Counted from the stretch's first letter, positions 1 to 8,707 are shown. The stretch: 37,852 bases of DNA from M3007 sp964646615 (GCA_964646615.1 CAZYEV010000051.1:1-37852); one strand, 5' to 3'. The notes: generated by a model not told the origin, from the letters alone. Translations and numbers: made by a program.

Positions 1-121
1 CCCGTCACATGTGTCTTACACACCTATCTTGTTTTGGTCTTTTTTCTTTTTAATTATACGGCCACCAGTGAGATCTACACAGTGTAGATCGTCGGCAGCG
101 TCAGATGTGTAGAAGAGAAAG
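1..121. other. Sequencing adapter (Illumina P5/Nextera) at contig end
   Basis: Positions 52-80 match the Illumina P5 flow-cell oligo with a few errors, ending in GAGATCTACAC. An 8-base index-like stretch follows at 81-88, then the Nextera read-1 overhang at 89-102 (TCGTCGGCAGCGTC). Positions 103-121 match the 19-base Tn5 mosaic end with two mismatches. Positions 1-50 are low-complexity and T-rich with fragments resembling the reverse mosaic end, and are probably degraded adapter too. Genuine sequence appears to begin at 122. ORFs crossing this stretch are artefacts. Confidence 0.93.
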
Positions 122-478
122 GGGTTGCGCAGGCTGCAGGCGCAGGCGGCGGCGATAGGCCTCGATGGCTTCGGCGTATCGGCCCAGGCGCAGGTAGGCG
201 TTTCCGGCGTTGTACAATGCATCGGCGCGCACCTCCGAAGGCGCGGCAGCGGCTTTCAAGAACAGCTGTGCTGCCCGCTCGTATTGCCCCTGCTGGTAAG
301 CGGCATTGCCGGCGTTGTATAGGGCTGTAGGGTCGTTATCGCCGGCACGCAGGAACTCTGCCTCGGCATTCGGGTACTTGCCTTCGTCGTAGAGCCGTTG
401 GCCCGTGCGCGACGTCTGCGCTAACGCTGGGCCGCACAGGCATCCTGCTATTGTTATAGAAAAAAGTGCCCGTTTCAT
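122..478 (-). CDS. TPR-repeat protein, BatC-like (C-terminus cut by contig end)
   Basis: A periplasmic tetratricopeptide-repeat protein of the Bacteroides aerotolerance (Bat) type. The start at 478 gives an N-terminal signal peptide (MKRALFSI... ending GPALAQ), followed by TPR units with the usual Y-N-A-G-N-A-Y pattern at about residues 50-65 and 85-100. The ATG overlaps the stop of batB (ATGA, 475-478), implying translational coupling. Only 119 codons remain before the adapter, so the C-terminal part is missing; the last residues of the raw ORF are adapter translation. A TPR protein directly after a VWA protein is the standard batB-batC order. The specific molecular role of BatC is poorly defined. 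Confidence 0.8.
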
Positions 479-1488
479 GCGTCTTCTGCGTTGGAGGTTT
501 TCGGAAAACGCCAGGATAACACTTGCTCCAGCACCAATAGAAGCCAGGCGCCCAACACCAACCAGACAAAATAATAGGCGTACTGCGGCTCGGCCTGAAG
601 CGTTACAGCGGCCTTTTGCAACGTATCGCATTCGGAAGCCAGCAGCGAAATTGCGTTGGCCTGCCCGGCATCAAAAAAGCGCCCGCCACCTGCCTGAGCC
701 AGCTGGCGCAACAGCGCAAAATCGGGCCGAGAATATACGGGCGCACCCGCCCCATCGCGCAGCGGCGTCCCATCCGGCTGCCGGACGGCAGCCCCTTCGA
801 GTTTGCCCACGCCGACGGTGAACAATCGAATACCCGCCGCACGGGCTGCCTGCGCCCGCGCCAACGCCTGGCCTTCGTGGTCTTCGCCGTCCGTGATGAG
901 CACCAGCGCCCGACCCGCCGACGAGGCCGACTCAAATAGCCGCACGGCCGTCTCGATGGCCAGACCCAAATCGGTGCCTGCCTGTGCGATGAACTCCGGC
1001 CCGGCTTGCTGAAGCAATACGCGCACGGCCTCGTAGTCCGTCGTCAGGGGCAGCTGCGCGAAGGCGTCGCCGGCAAAAAATACTAATCCTATCCGATGCC
1101 CTTCTAAGGCCGACACGGCCCGCAGCGCGAACAGCCGCGCCTGCTCCAGCCGAGAGGGCGACACATCAGCGGCCCACATGCTGGCCGACACATCGAACAG
1201 CAGCACCACGTCGGCCCCGCGCCCTTCTTTCGCCTCCGCCGGCAATACGCGGCGCGGGTCGGCTATGGCCAGGGCCAACAGGGCTAATGCCAAGCCAAAC
1301 AGCACATTCTTCAGCCAGAAACGCCGCAGCGAAAAGCCGCGCAGCAACCGCTGCACCAACACCGGCGAGCCCAACTGACGCAGCGTCCGACGCCGCCAGC
1401 GCCAGTAGTAACCCATCAGCAGCGCCTGTACCCATACGGCCAACAGCAACCACAACAACGCGGGATTTTGAAACGAAATGCCTTCCAT
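475..1488 (-). CDS. batB: VWA-domain membrane protein BatB
   Basis: A 337-residue inner-membrane von Willebrand factor A protein of the Bat (BatA/BatB) family. Residues 10-30 and 60-77 form two hydrophobic segments. The VWA domain begins near residue 92 with a complete MIDAS motif DVSAS at 99-103, plus downstream Thr (AGTDLG) and Asp (ITDGED) metal-site residues. A third membrane helix lies near the C-terminus (YFVWLVLGAWLLLVLEQVL). The ATG at 1488 is preferred over 1500 because family members begin just before the first helix. It overlaps the downstream TPR gene by 4 bases. Bat proteins are linked to stress or aerotolerance and usually sit beside MoxR ATPase genes, which would lie outside this window. 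It could equally be labelled BatA; the following TPR gene favours BatB. Confidence 0.85.
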   Translation of the reverse strand: MEGISFQNPALLWLLLAVWVQALLMGYYWRWRRRTLRQLGSPVLVQRLLRGFSLRRFWLKNVLFGLALALLALAIADPRRVLPAEAKEGRGADVVLLFDVSASMWAADVSPSRLEQARLFALRAVSALEGHRIGLVFFAGDAFAQLPLTTDYEAVRVLLQQAGPEFIAQAGTDLGLAIETAVRLFESASSAGRALVLITDGEDHEGQALARAQAARAAGIRLFTVGVGKLEGAAVRQPDGTPLRDGAGAPVYSRPDFALLRQLAQAGGGRFFDAGQANAISLLASECDTLQKAAVTLQAEPQYAYYFVWLVLGAWLLLVLEQVLSWRFPKTSNAEDA

Positions 1489-1657
1489 GCAGAGCAGCAA
1501 AGATAGGACAACCCCACCTGCCAGAGGCTGCCAGCGCTCGGACGGTGCGAGGCAATTGCAGCTGCAGCGGTCTCAGCGTGGTGGGTTAGCTGACGTTACG
1601 TACAGTTGAACGCGGTGTTCGGGTGAAAGCCCTCTTTGCGGCCTCTGGAATTTTCTT

Positions 1658-1735
1658 TTTTCACTGCCGAGGACGCAGAGAAACGCTGAGAGAAACACCT
1701 CTGTGGCCCTCAGCATCCTCAGCGGCTTTTTAAGT
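1658..1735. repeat. Dispersed-repeat-like intergenic stretch
   Basis: The stretch has the GAGGACGCAGAGAAACGC character often seen between genes in environmental bacterial genomes. It includes an inverted pair CGCTGAG (1684-1690) and CTCAGCG (1718-1724) and a short T run at 1727-1731. Similar degenerate stretches occur at 8722-8739, 18497-18545 and 30548-30575. It does not fit a terminator for either divergent neighbour. Repeat-family membership rests on resemblance only. Confidence 0.35.
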
Positions 1736-1823
1736 GTTTGCCTCGCAGCAGCCCTGCGTAAAGTCATCTGGTTAAGGCCTTTTCTCGCCTTTTCCTGCAA
1801 CTTTTTTTGCCAAAAAACAGCCC

Positions 1824-1860
1824 GGCCCAAAAACGCTCTGTTAACATATGCGTTTGGGCC
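1824..1860 (+). promoter_or_regulatory. Imperfect hairpin in leader of T9SS propeller gene
   Basis: The left arm 1824-1836 (GGCCCAAAAACGC) pairs with the right arm 1850-1860 (GCGTTTGGGCC) apart from a two-A bulge. The 13-base loop contains GTTAAC. The right arm is followed by TTTACCTTT. It lies 55 bases before the ATG at 1916. It could be a leader or attenuator hairpin or a protein-binding site. Confidence 0.45.
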
Positions 1861-1915
1861 TTTACCTTTAAGGCCGATAATAAAATACTTCTACCCGCAT
1901 TTCAACACGAGCACG

Positions 1916-4441
1916 ATGCACAAACTCATACTTCTTCTGGGCTTAGCCTGGGTGTCTATTGCGGCTTTTGGCCAGCGATACCAGGAAATGATCGAGGCGG
2001 GCACGTACCCGCTGAGCGAAATTCAGCGCGAGGCAGAGGCCTATTTCGACCAGGTGGGCCGCGGCCAGGGTACAGGCTATAAGCAATACAAGCGCTGGGA
2101 ATACGTGGCCTCCATGGAATTGGACGAGCGCGGCGTGAAAATTCCGAACCACGAGCTGGTCCAGCAGGCGCGGGCCTTTCGCAAAGCCGCCGAGGCCGAG
2201 CAAAAAGAGTCCGGCAACTTTGGCGGCGACTGGAAGTTTCTGGGGCCTACTTATTGGAATGCTACCACGAGCTGGAACCCCGGCGTCGGGCGCATCACGT
2301 CTATCGGCATTGACCTGCAAAATACCAACCACATCATCGTGGGCAGCCCCACGGGCGGCGTTTGGAAAACGCTGGACGGCGGCCTGACGTGGTCGCCAAT
2401 AACCGACAACTTCTCTACGGTGGACGTGTATGCCCTGGAAATATCGCCCTGGAACAGCAACGACTACCTGTGGGGCAGCACGAGCGGGCGCATTTTTCGC
2501 TCCACCGACGGCGGCCAGACGTGGGCGGCTACCAGCAACGTCAGCGGTAGTGGGCGCGTGAGCCGCATTCAGCATCACCCGACTGAGCCTAATGTGGTGT
2601 ATGCCGTGTCAGAGTCGAATGGGCTTTTTCGCTCCACTAACGGTGGCAGCACCTGGGTAGCCGTGCCCGGCGTCAGCGGCAGCAGTACGCCGGGCTACGA
2701 TGTGGAGTTTAAGCCCAACGACCCAAGCGTCATTTATTTTTCAGGCACGCGCGTTTTCCGCTCTACGGATGGCGGGGCCTCCTTCCAGGAACTCAGCGGC
2801 TTCAGCACTTCCAATACGGCGTATAAAATGCTGGCCGTAACGCCGGCCAGGTCTGAAATGCTCTACGTGCTGGAGTCAAAAGGAAAGGTCTTCGGCGCTT
2901 TTTACCGCTCCCATAACAGCGGTAACACCTTCGAGAAGCTCGTGGACGGAGCGACCATCAACTACTTTGGCTATAGCCCCACCGGCAGCGACGACAAAGG
3001 CCAGGCACCGCGCGACATGGATGTGGCCGTCCACCCGCTTAATGCCGATGAGGTGCACATTGCCGGCATCCATACCTGGAAATCCATAGACGGCGGGCAG
3101 TCCTTTTACCTCACCTCCCACTGGGTGCCCGGCACGGCAGCCGCTTTGGGCGTGGGCTACGTCCATGCTGACGTGGACATCCTCAAGTTCGTCGGCAACC
3201 GCTTGTATGTGGGTACCGATGGCGGCTTCTTCTTCAGCGACGACGGTGCAGAAACCTTCATCAACCGCACCGATGGTCTGGGCATCCGCGAATTCTATAA
3301 AATAGGTGTTTCCAAAACCAATCCAAACGTCGTTACGGGCGGCTCACAGGACAACGGCACCAGCGTCTTGCGCGGCTCCGACCGTCGCTGGTTCGACTGG
3401 CTGGGCGCCGACGGTATGGAAACCTTCGTGGACTGGAGCAACGACCGCGTGCTGTACGGCACCTCGCAATACGGCTCCATGTACCGCTCGACCAACCAGG
3501 GCAACTCGTACTCCGGCATCTCCAAACCAGCCGGTGTAGGCGACGGCGCCTGGGTAACGCCCTTCGAGCAAGACCCGCAGGTGCCCACAACCATCTACGT
3601 CGCTTTTGCCGACATCTGGCGAAGCACCACCGGAGGCGGCAACTGGGTGAAAATCTCCAACTTCGACGACGGTAACTTCAACCACCTCAAAATAGCGCCC
3701 TCCGATAACCAGCGCCTGTACGCCGCCCGCGGAGCACGCCTGTTCACCACCGCTGATGGTGGCGCCTCCTGGGCGGAAATCACCACACGTCCCTGGACAA
3801 ACAACGTCAGTTACATCGCCGTGCATCCTCAGCAGCCGGAACGCCTGCTCATCGTGGTGTCCAATGGCGTATTCCACTCTACCGACGCCGGTGCCACCTG
3901 GACGAACATCAGCGCCGGCCTGCCGGGCGGCACGAAATACTGCGCCGCCTGGGAAGACACCGGCAAAAATGGCATCTACGTGGGCGGCTTCGGCTTTGTC
4001 TCCTACACCAACGACGACCTGAACGGCAAATGGATTGGTTTCTTTAAAGGCCTGCCCACGGTGCGGGTCTATGAACTGGAAATCAACTACATCTCCGGCA
4101 CCATCTTCGCCGGCACGTACGGGCGCGGGCTGTGGGAGTCGCCGCTGTACTACCATCCGTCTTCCAGCGTAACGCTGTTGCCCGAGCAGATATCCGCGCG
4201 CGTGTTTCCCAATCCAGCCCGCGATTACGTATGGCTGGAACTGCGCACTGACCGGTCGCTGTACGCCCGCTTCGAGCTCTTCACACCAGACGGGCGCCTC
4301 GTCCGTACACTCGCTCAGGGCCAGTGGCCCGCCGGGCAGACGGCTCAGCAAATTGCCTTGCCCGCCTTGCCAACGGGCGTCTATCTGTATCGCCTGACCA
4401 CCGACGCGGGAACTGTGCAAGGGCGCCTGCTGGTACCGTAG
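1916..4441 (+). CDS. T9SS-exported Asp-box (sortilin/VPS10-like) beta-propeller protein
   Basis: An 841-residue secreted protein. The start at 1916 is chosen because it yields a signal peptide (MHKLILLLGLAWVSIAAFGQ); upstream in-frame codons look non-coding. From about residue 100 to 735 there are at least eight Asp-box (BNR) motifs, such as STDGGQTW, STNGGSTW, SIDGGQSF, TADGGASW and STDAGATW, spaced as in sortilin/VPS10-type propellers. The last 75 or so residues form a type A T9SS sorting domain (starting VFPNPARDYVWLEL, ending with the YLYRLTTDAG... strand). Asp boxes occur in sialidases and xyloglucanases, but I cannot identify catalytic residues, so no enzyme activity is claimed. Expected location is the cell surface or medium. 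It stands alone on its strand. Confidence 0.85.
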   Translation: MHKLILLLGLAWVSIAAFGQRYQEMIEAGTYPLSEIQREAEAYFDQVGRGQGTGYKQYKRWEYVASMELDERGVKIPNHELVQQARAFRKAAEAEQKESGNFGGDWKFLGPTYWNATTSWNPGVGRITSIGIDLQNTNHIIVGSPTGGVWKTLDGGLTWSPITDNFSTVDVYALEISPWNSNDYLWGSTSGRIFRSTDGGQTWAATSNVSGSGRVSRIQHHPTEPNVVYAVSESNGLFRSTNGGSTWVAVPGVSGSSTPGYDVEFKPNDPSVIYFSGTRVFRSTDGGASFQELSGFSTSNTAYKMLAVTPARSEMLYVLESKGKVFGAFYRSHNSGNTFEKLVDGATINYFGYSPTGSDDKGQAPRDMDVAVHPLNADEVHIAGIHTWKSIDGGQSFYLTSHWVPGTAAALGVGYVHADVDILKFVGNRLYVGTDGGFFFSDDGAETFINRTDGLGIREFYKIGVSKTNPNVVTGGSQDNGTSVLRGSDRRWFDWLGADGMETFVDWSNDRVLYGTSQYGSMYRSTNQGNSYSGISKPAGVGDGAWVTPFEQDPQVPTTIYVAFADIWRSTTGGGNWVKISNFDDGNFNHLKIAPSDNQRLYAARGARLFTTADGGASWAEITTRPWTNNVSYIAVHPQQPERLLIVVSNGVFHSTDAGATWTNISAGLPGGTKYCAAWEDTGKNGIYVGGFGFVSYTNDDLNGKWIGFFKGLPTVRVYELEINYISGTIFAGTYGRGLWESPLYYHPSSSVTLLPEQISARVFPNPARDYVWLELRTDRSLYARFELFTPDGRLVRTLAQGQWPAGQTAQQIALPALPTGVYLYRLTTDAGTVQGRLLVP

Positions 4442-4481
4442 ACCTGCAAATCTGCGAAGCCCTCACGGACAAATCAGGACA

Positions 4482-4513
4482 TTTGCAGAACCTATTTACT
4501 TCGCTTAAATTTG
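4482..4513 (+). promoter_or_regulatory. Bacteroidota-type promoter (TTTG-N20-TAAATTTG)
   Basis: TTTG at 4482-4485 and an exact TAnnTTTG box (TAAATTTG) at 4506-4513 are separated by 20 bases, the arrangement known for Bacteroidota housekeeping promoters. An 8-base dyad (CTGCAAAT 4444-4451, ATTTGCAG 4481-4488) overlaps the upstream element and could be an operator. Transcription would begin close to the TTG at 4522. Confidence 0.6.
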
Positions 4514-4521
4514 CCTAAAAT

Positions 4522-4971
4522 TTGAGTCAGTTGGGCCAGCACTTGCCTTCCATATGGGCGGTGTTCAAAAAGCGCCTGTTCGATATTCGGGCGCGCATGC
4601 TGGGCCAATCTACCGTTAACTACATCGAAAATTTGCTGGATATGAACGACATAAGCGTTTCCGAATGGATGAAGCAACTGCCGTCTTTTGCACGCGAGGC
4701 CTATGAGGAGATGCTCGCCGAGTATCGCCAGCGCGTATTGCCTGAGGAAATGGAAAAGGCAGAAATCAGAGGCATAGAAAAAGGCCGGAAAATGGGCCGT
4801 GAGCAAGGCCGCGAGGAAATGAGGCGGCTTTTCATCATCAACGTACTGAGCGAAAACCCGGACTGGAGCGACGCCAGAATTGCCGCCCTGGCAGACACCA
4901 CGGAAGAGCAGGTAGCCCTCATCCGCCAGCAGTTGGCACCAGGAAAAGACAACCCTCCGTCCGACAACTAA
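4522..4971 (+). CDS. Small protein resembling the C-terminus of Rpn/PD-(D/E)XK transposase-like nucleases
   Basis: A 149-residue product if the TTG at 4522 is used; the next in-frame ATG is at 4597. Residues 60-100 are highly charged (EKGRKMGREQGREEM) and lead into FIINVLSENPDWSDARIAALA and a C-terminal helix. This is the arrangement at the C-terminus of Rpn (recombination-promoting nuclease/putative transposase) proteins in Bacteroidota, which are normally about 300 residues. The N-terminal nuclease domain is absent and no trace is visible upstream. I regard it as a truncated remnant, possibly still expressed because a good promoter precedes it. An intact short gene of unknown function is the alternative. 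Confidence 0.5.
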   Translation: MSQLGQHLPSIWAVFKKRLFDIRARMLGQSTVNYIENLLDMNDISVSEWMKQLPSFAREAYEEMLAEYRQRVLPEEMEKAEIRGIEKGRKMGREQGREEMRRLFIINVLSENPDWSDARIAALADTTEEQVALIRQQLAPGKDNPPSDN

Positions 4972-4987
4972 GCACATGTGTAGAACA

Positions 4988-5004
4988 GCGCTCCTCAGGA
5001 GCGC
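4988..5004. other. Short perfect hairpin
   Basis: GCGCTCC (4988-4994) and GGAGCGC (4998-5004) form a perfect 7-bp stem with a 3-base loop, just after the Rpn-like gene. There is no T run, so a terminator is not established. Confidence 0.35.
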
Positions 5005-5104
5005 GAGCTGGAGGGCTCCATAACTGCACACAAGCAGCCCGCACATCATCGTTTTAGTGCCCGAATGTTTGAGCACAATACGCCTTGCGGCTGTTTATTG
5101 CAAT

Positions 5105-8100
5105 ATGAATTTGACTACTGCTTCATTCTCGGCCCGCCCGGGCGTCCGACTTTTGCTGGCAAGCCTTGTTATCTGGGCGTTGTGGATATCGCCATCGGCT
5201 TTCGCCCAAACCACCGCGCAGACCTCTTTTGGCAAAAGCCGCGTGCAGTACAGTCGCCAGTTTGACGAATGGATGCACTACGAAACGGCCCACTTCGACA
5301 CCTACTGGTACGGCGAAGCGCGCAACGTGGCCCAAGCCGCACTGCAAATCGCTGAATGGGACTTCGCCTCCGTACAGCAACTGCTCGAGCACCAGATTTC
5401 GGATAAAATCGAAATGCTGGTGTTCACCCACCTGAGCGACCTCAAGCAGAGCAACATCGGCGAAGAGGAACTGCTTTCGATGAAAGCCGGCGAAACGAAA
5501 GTGCTGGGCAACAAAGTTTTCGTCTTCTTCGACGGCAACCACCAGCACCTGCGCGCCCAGGTGCGCGAAGGCACCGCAGGCGTCATCCTCAACTCCATGA
5601 TCTTCGGCAGCAGCCTGCAGGAAATCGTCCAGACGGCGGTAGCCGTCAACCTGCCACCCTGGTACACTATCGGCCTGGTCGCCTACTGCGGTGAAGAATG
5701 GAACACCGATCTGGATAATCAACTGCGCGACCACTTCCTCCGGAAAAAGAACCTCACCTTCGACCAGCTGGCCCGCGAACAGCCGAGACTGGCCGGCCAT
5801 GCCTTCTGGTACTACATCGGGCTACACTTCGGCAAAGGCACCATCAGCAATTTAGTCTATCTGACGCGCATCAACCGCAGCGTAGATGCTGGCTTCCTCT
5901 ACGTGTTGGGCAGCGGTTACCGACGCACCACCGACGCCCTGATGGACTATTTCCGCACGCGCTACCGCGACGAAGAACAGGGCGCCCGCAAGCCCGACCC
6001 TAAGGGTGAAATCGCCTTCAAAAACAAACGTAACCTCCCTGTTTACAGCCTAAAACTCAGCCCCGACGGCAAACGCTTAGCCTGGGCCACTAACGACATC
6101 GGCAAATGGCGCGTGTGGTTGCGCGAAACCGGCGGCAAAGACGCTAAAGCCCGCCGCATCTTCAAAGGCGGCCAGCGCAACGCCCTGCAAGCACCCGACT
6201 TCAACTACCCGCTCGTTGCCTTCAGCCCCAACAACCAGGAAATGGCCGTCCTCTACGAACGCCGCGGAACGCTGTACCTTACCCAAATAGACCTCAACAC
6301 CCTGAAGCGGCAAACCAAACCACTGGCACCCGACTACCAGCGCGTGTATAGCATGGAATACCTCAACCCCATGCTGCTGGTATTCTCCGCCTGCGTGCGC
6401 GGCTATGGCGACCTCTTCCTCTACAACACCGTCAACCGCAACACCGAACGCCTGACCCAGGACTTCTGGGACGACTTAGACGCTACCGTGGCGGTGCTCG
6501 ACGGTCAGCGCGGCATCCTCTTTAGCAGCAACCGCCTCAGCGACACCCTCGCTCCCCAACGCTTAGATACCCTGTTGCCCATCGGCACCTTCGATGTCTT
6601 CTTCCTGAATCTTGACCAGCGCAGCAACGTGCTGCTCCGCCTGACCAACACCCCTCTCTACGACGAACGCTATCCGGTTGCCTTAGACAGCTTTCACTTC
6701 GCCCACATCAGCAACGCCAGCGGCATTGCCAACCGCCAGGCAGGCTATCTGGAACCCTATGTGGCCTACTACGAAGACGTCATCTACCTCAACGACGACG
6801 CCGAAGTGCGCGCCCTCAATACGCGCCAGACCGGCGAATGGCCGCTCGAGCGGGTGCTCGCCTTCCTGGCACCCACCGATACGGTGCTGAAAAACATAGA
6901 CAGCACCAGAATAGACAGCATCCGCACCTTTCCGGTGGTGAACAAGCGCCCGGTCGTCTATGACCAGACCAACTACGACCGCAACCTGCAAGAACTCCAC
7001 AGCGCGCCGCGCGCGGGTCGGTTGGCCCAACGCATCTGGCGCGAAGGCAAAACGCACCTGTACGTGCGCCCCATCCAGCCCGAAGTGCGCGCCCGCCCGT
7101 GGATAACGCGCTTCCGCGAAATGACCCTGCGCGCTGCCGGTCTGCCTTTGCCCGAACGCAGCTTGCTGCCGGACACCCCACCAACCGACGGCGCCGAACG
7201 CCCCGACACCTCTGAAGGCCCCGTGTGGCGCTCCTACGCCGACTCGGTGCGCACCATACCGCCCGGATGGCTCTTCCAGGTGCCCGAACACCTGCGCGAG
7301 CGCGGCCCAGAACCGCCCTCCACCACGCCGCCCGCCGAGGCGCCACCCCTCGCACTCAAAGAGCCTGAAGTGCAGCCCGCACTGCCCGAAGCCAGCCGAC
7401 CCTACAACCGCTTCCGTCTGACCGCGCCAGCAAGCGTACACCGCTTCATGCCCCACCGCATCGTACCCTACCGCCTGCGCTTCCGCTCCGACTTCTTCTC
7501 CACCACCGTAGACAACAACCTCCTCTTCGAGGGCCTGGAAAGCTTCGCCGGCAGCCCGCAAGCCTTCACCACGCCACCACCGGGCATCCTCATGCGCGCC
7601 AACTTCAAAGACCTGCTCGAAGACTACGTCATCGAAATGGGCATGCGCCTGCCCACCACCTTCAACGGCGCCGAGTACTTCATCTGGTTCGACAACAAGA
7701 AACGACGCTTAGATAAACGCATCGCCCTCTACCGGCGCGGCAACACCCACACCGTCGAGCAGGGCTTCGGCGGGCCGGTCGCCTCCGTGCAGGCGCGCAC
7801 CACCACCGTGCTGGGCCAGTACGAAGTACGCTATCCGCTCGACCCCTTCTTCAGCCTGCGCGCCATGGGCACGCTGCGCCAGGACAAAACCGTTACGCTT
7901 AGCACCAACCGCCGCACCCTGGAACAACCGGCCTTCGCCGAACAGCGCATGGCCCTGCGCCTGAGCGCCGTGTACGACAATACCGTACCCGTTGACCTCA
8001 ACCTGCGCACCGGCACCCGCGCCAAAGTGTTCGTCGAAGCCGTCAAACGCTTCGAATTCAACACCGAACCCGCCTGGAGCTTCCGCTTCAACCGCGGCTT

Positions 8101-8707
8101 TATGACCGTGCTCGGCTTAGATGCCCGACACTACCAACCCCTCGACCGTCGCAGCATCCTGGCCCTCCGACTGGCTGGCGCCACCACCTTCGGATCCGAA
8201 CGCATCCTCTACTTCCTCGGCGGTGTGGACAACTGGATATTCCCCTCCTTCAACAACACCATTCCCGTGCCCGAAGACGGCAACTTCGCCTTCCGAACCC
8301 TGGCGGCCAACTTGCGCGGCTTCCGGCAAAACATCCGCAACGGCAACTCCTACGCCCTGTTCAACAGCGAGTTGCGCGTGCCGCTGTTCAAGTATTTCAG
8401 CCAAAAACCCGTGTTGAGCAACTTCTGGCGCAACTTTCAACTCGTGGGCTTCTTCGACGCCGGCACGGCCTGGCAAGGGCGCTCGCCCTACAACCCCGAC
8501 AATCCCATCAACACCGTGTTCTTCTTCAATCCGCCTACTGTAACCGTCAAGGTCAACTACTTCCGAGACCCCATCGTCGCCGGCTATGGCGTCGGCGTGC
8601 GCGCACCCATCCTCGGCATGTTCCTCCGCGTGGACTACGCCTGGGGCATCGAAACCCGCGTCGTGCAAAGACCCATGTGGCACCTGGCCTTGGGGACGGA
8701 TTTCTAA
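5105..8707 (+). CDS. TolB-like propeller fused to an outer-membrane beta-barrel
   Basis: A 1200-residue envelope protein. The ATG at 5105 gives a signal peptide ending SAFAQ. Residues about 35-290 resemble the peptidase MA-like (gluzincin) domain found N-terminal to TolB-like proteins, with LPPWYTIGLVAYCGEEW where the helix after the zinc site would be; I see no HExxH, so it is probably non-catalytic. Residues about 310-560 contain WD40/PD40-type repeats (for example LSPDGKRLAWATNDIGKWRVW and FSPNNQEMAVLYERRG). A Pro-rich linker follows at about 690-790. From about 800 to the terminal ...HLALGTDF, strands resemble an Omp85/surface-antigen barrel (YFLGGVDNW, LRGFRQNIRNGNSYALFNSELRVPLFKYF, FFDAGTAWQG). 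Substrate or partner is unknown; a role in envelope assembly or transport is inferred only. Confidence 0.75.
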   Translation: MNLTTASFSARPGVRLLLASLVIWALWISPSAFAQTTAQTSFGKSRVQYSRQFDEWMHYETAHFDTYWYGEARNVAQAALQIAEWDFASVQQLLEHQISDKIEMLVFTHLSDLKQSNIGEEELLSMKAGETKVLGNKVFVFFDGNHQHLRAQVREGTAGVILNSMIFGSSLQEIVQTAVAVNLPPWYTIGLVAYCGEEWNTDLDNQLRDHFLRKKNLTFDQLAREQPRLAGHAFWYYIGLHFGKGTISNLVYLTRINRSVDAGFLYVLGSGYRRTTDALMDYFRTRYRDEEQGARKPDPKGEIAFKNKRNLPVYSLKLSPDGKRLAWATNDIGKWRVWLRETGGKDAKARRIFKGGQRNALQAPDFNYPLVAFSPNNQEMAVLYERRGTLYLTQIDLNTLKRQTKPLAPDYQRVYSMEYLNPMLLVFSACVRGYGDLFLYNTVNRNTERLTQDFWDDLDATVAVLDGQRGILFSSNRLSDTLAPQRLDTLLPIGTFDVFFLNLDQRSNVLLRLTNTPLYDERYPVALDSFHFAHISNASGIANRQAGYLEPYVAYYEDVIYLNDDAEVRALNTRQTGEWPLERVLAFLAPTDTVLKNIDSTRIDSIRTFPVVNKRPVVYDQTNYDRNLQELHSAPRAGRLAQRIWREGKTHLYVRPIQPEVRARPWITRFREMTLRAAGLPLPERSLLPDTPPTDGAERPDTSEGPVWRSYADSVRTIPPGWLFQVPEHLRERGPEPPSTTPPAEAPPLALKEPEVQPALPEASRPYNRFRLTAPASVHRFMPHRIVPYRLRFRSDFFSTTVDNNLLFEGLESFAGSPQAFTTPPPGILMRANFKDLLEDYVIEMGMRLPTTFNGAEYFIWFDNKKRRLDKRIALYRRGNTHTVEQGFGGPVASVQARTTTVLGQYEVRYPLDPFFSLRAMGTLRQDKTVTLSTNRRTLEQPAFAEQRMALRLSAVYDNTVPVDLNLRTGTRAKVFVEAVKRFEFNTEPAWSFRFNRGFMTVLGLDARHYQPLDRRSILALRLAGATTFGSERILYFLGGVDNWIFPSFNNTIPVPEDGNFAFRTLAANLRGFRQNIRNGNSYALFNSELRVPLFKYFSQKPVLSNFWRNFQLVGFFDAGTAWQGRSPYNPDNPINTVFFFNPPTVTVKVNYFRDPIVAGYGVGVRAPILGMFLRVDYAWGIETRVVQRPMWHLALGTDF

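Larger units (their letters stand above)
1489..1915. other. Divergent intergenic region between batB and a T9SS cargo gene
   Basis: This 427-base gap separates genes read in opposite directions. It holds a G/A-rich repeat-like stretch (about 1658-1735), an imperfect hairpin at 1824-1860, and a dyad (GGCCTT at 1857-1862, AAGGCC at 1870-1875) flanking the promoter-like TACCTTTA at 1863-1870, one base off the Bacteroidota TAnnTTTG box. I see no convincing coding sequence: the upstream extension of the plus-strand ORF (1703-1915) has no family resemblance and precedes a clear signal-peptide start. Nothing is recognisable in 1489-1650. Confidence 0.6.

Noticed and set aside
16..631. Small ORFs crossing the first 121 bases on both strands
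   Set aside because: They are translated from adapter sequence or fuse adapter to the true TPR gene.
1703..1915. N-terminal extension of the propeller ORF
   Set aside because: It crosses a hairpin and promoter-like box and would bury the signal peptide 71 residues inside the protein.
1943..2578. Minus-strand ORF of 211 codons inside the propeller gene
   Set aside because: A shadow of a well-supported gene; GC-rich codons leave antisense frames open.
3344..4420. Minus-strand ORF of 358 codons opposite the propeller gene
   Set aside because: No signal peptide or family motif; its composition is the complement of the Asp-box repeats.
6683..7561. Minus-strand ORF of 292 codons opposite the TolB-like/barrel gene
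   Set aside because: Antisense to a gene with clear domains; Gly/Ala/Val-rich without motifs.
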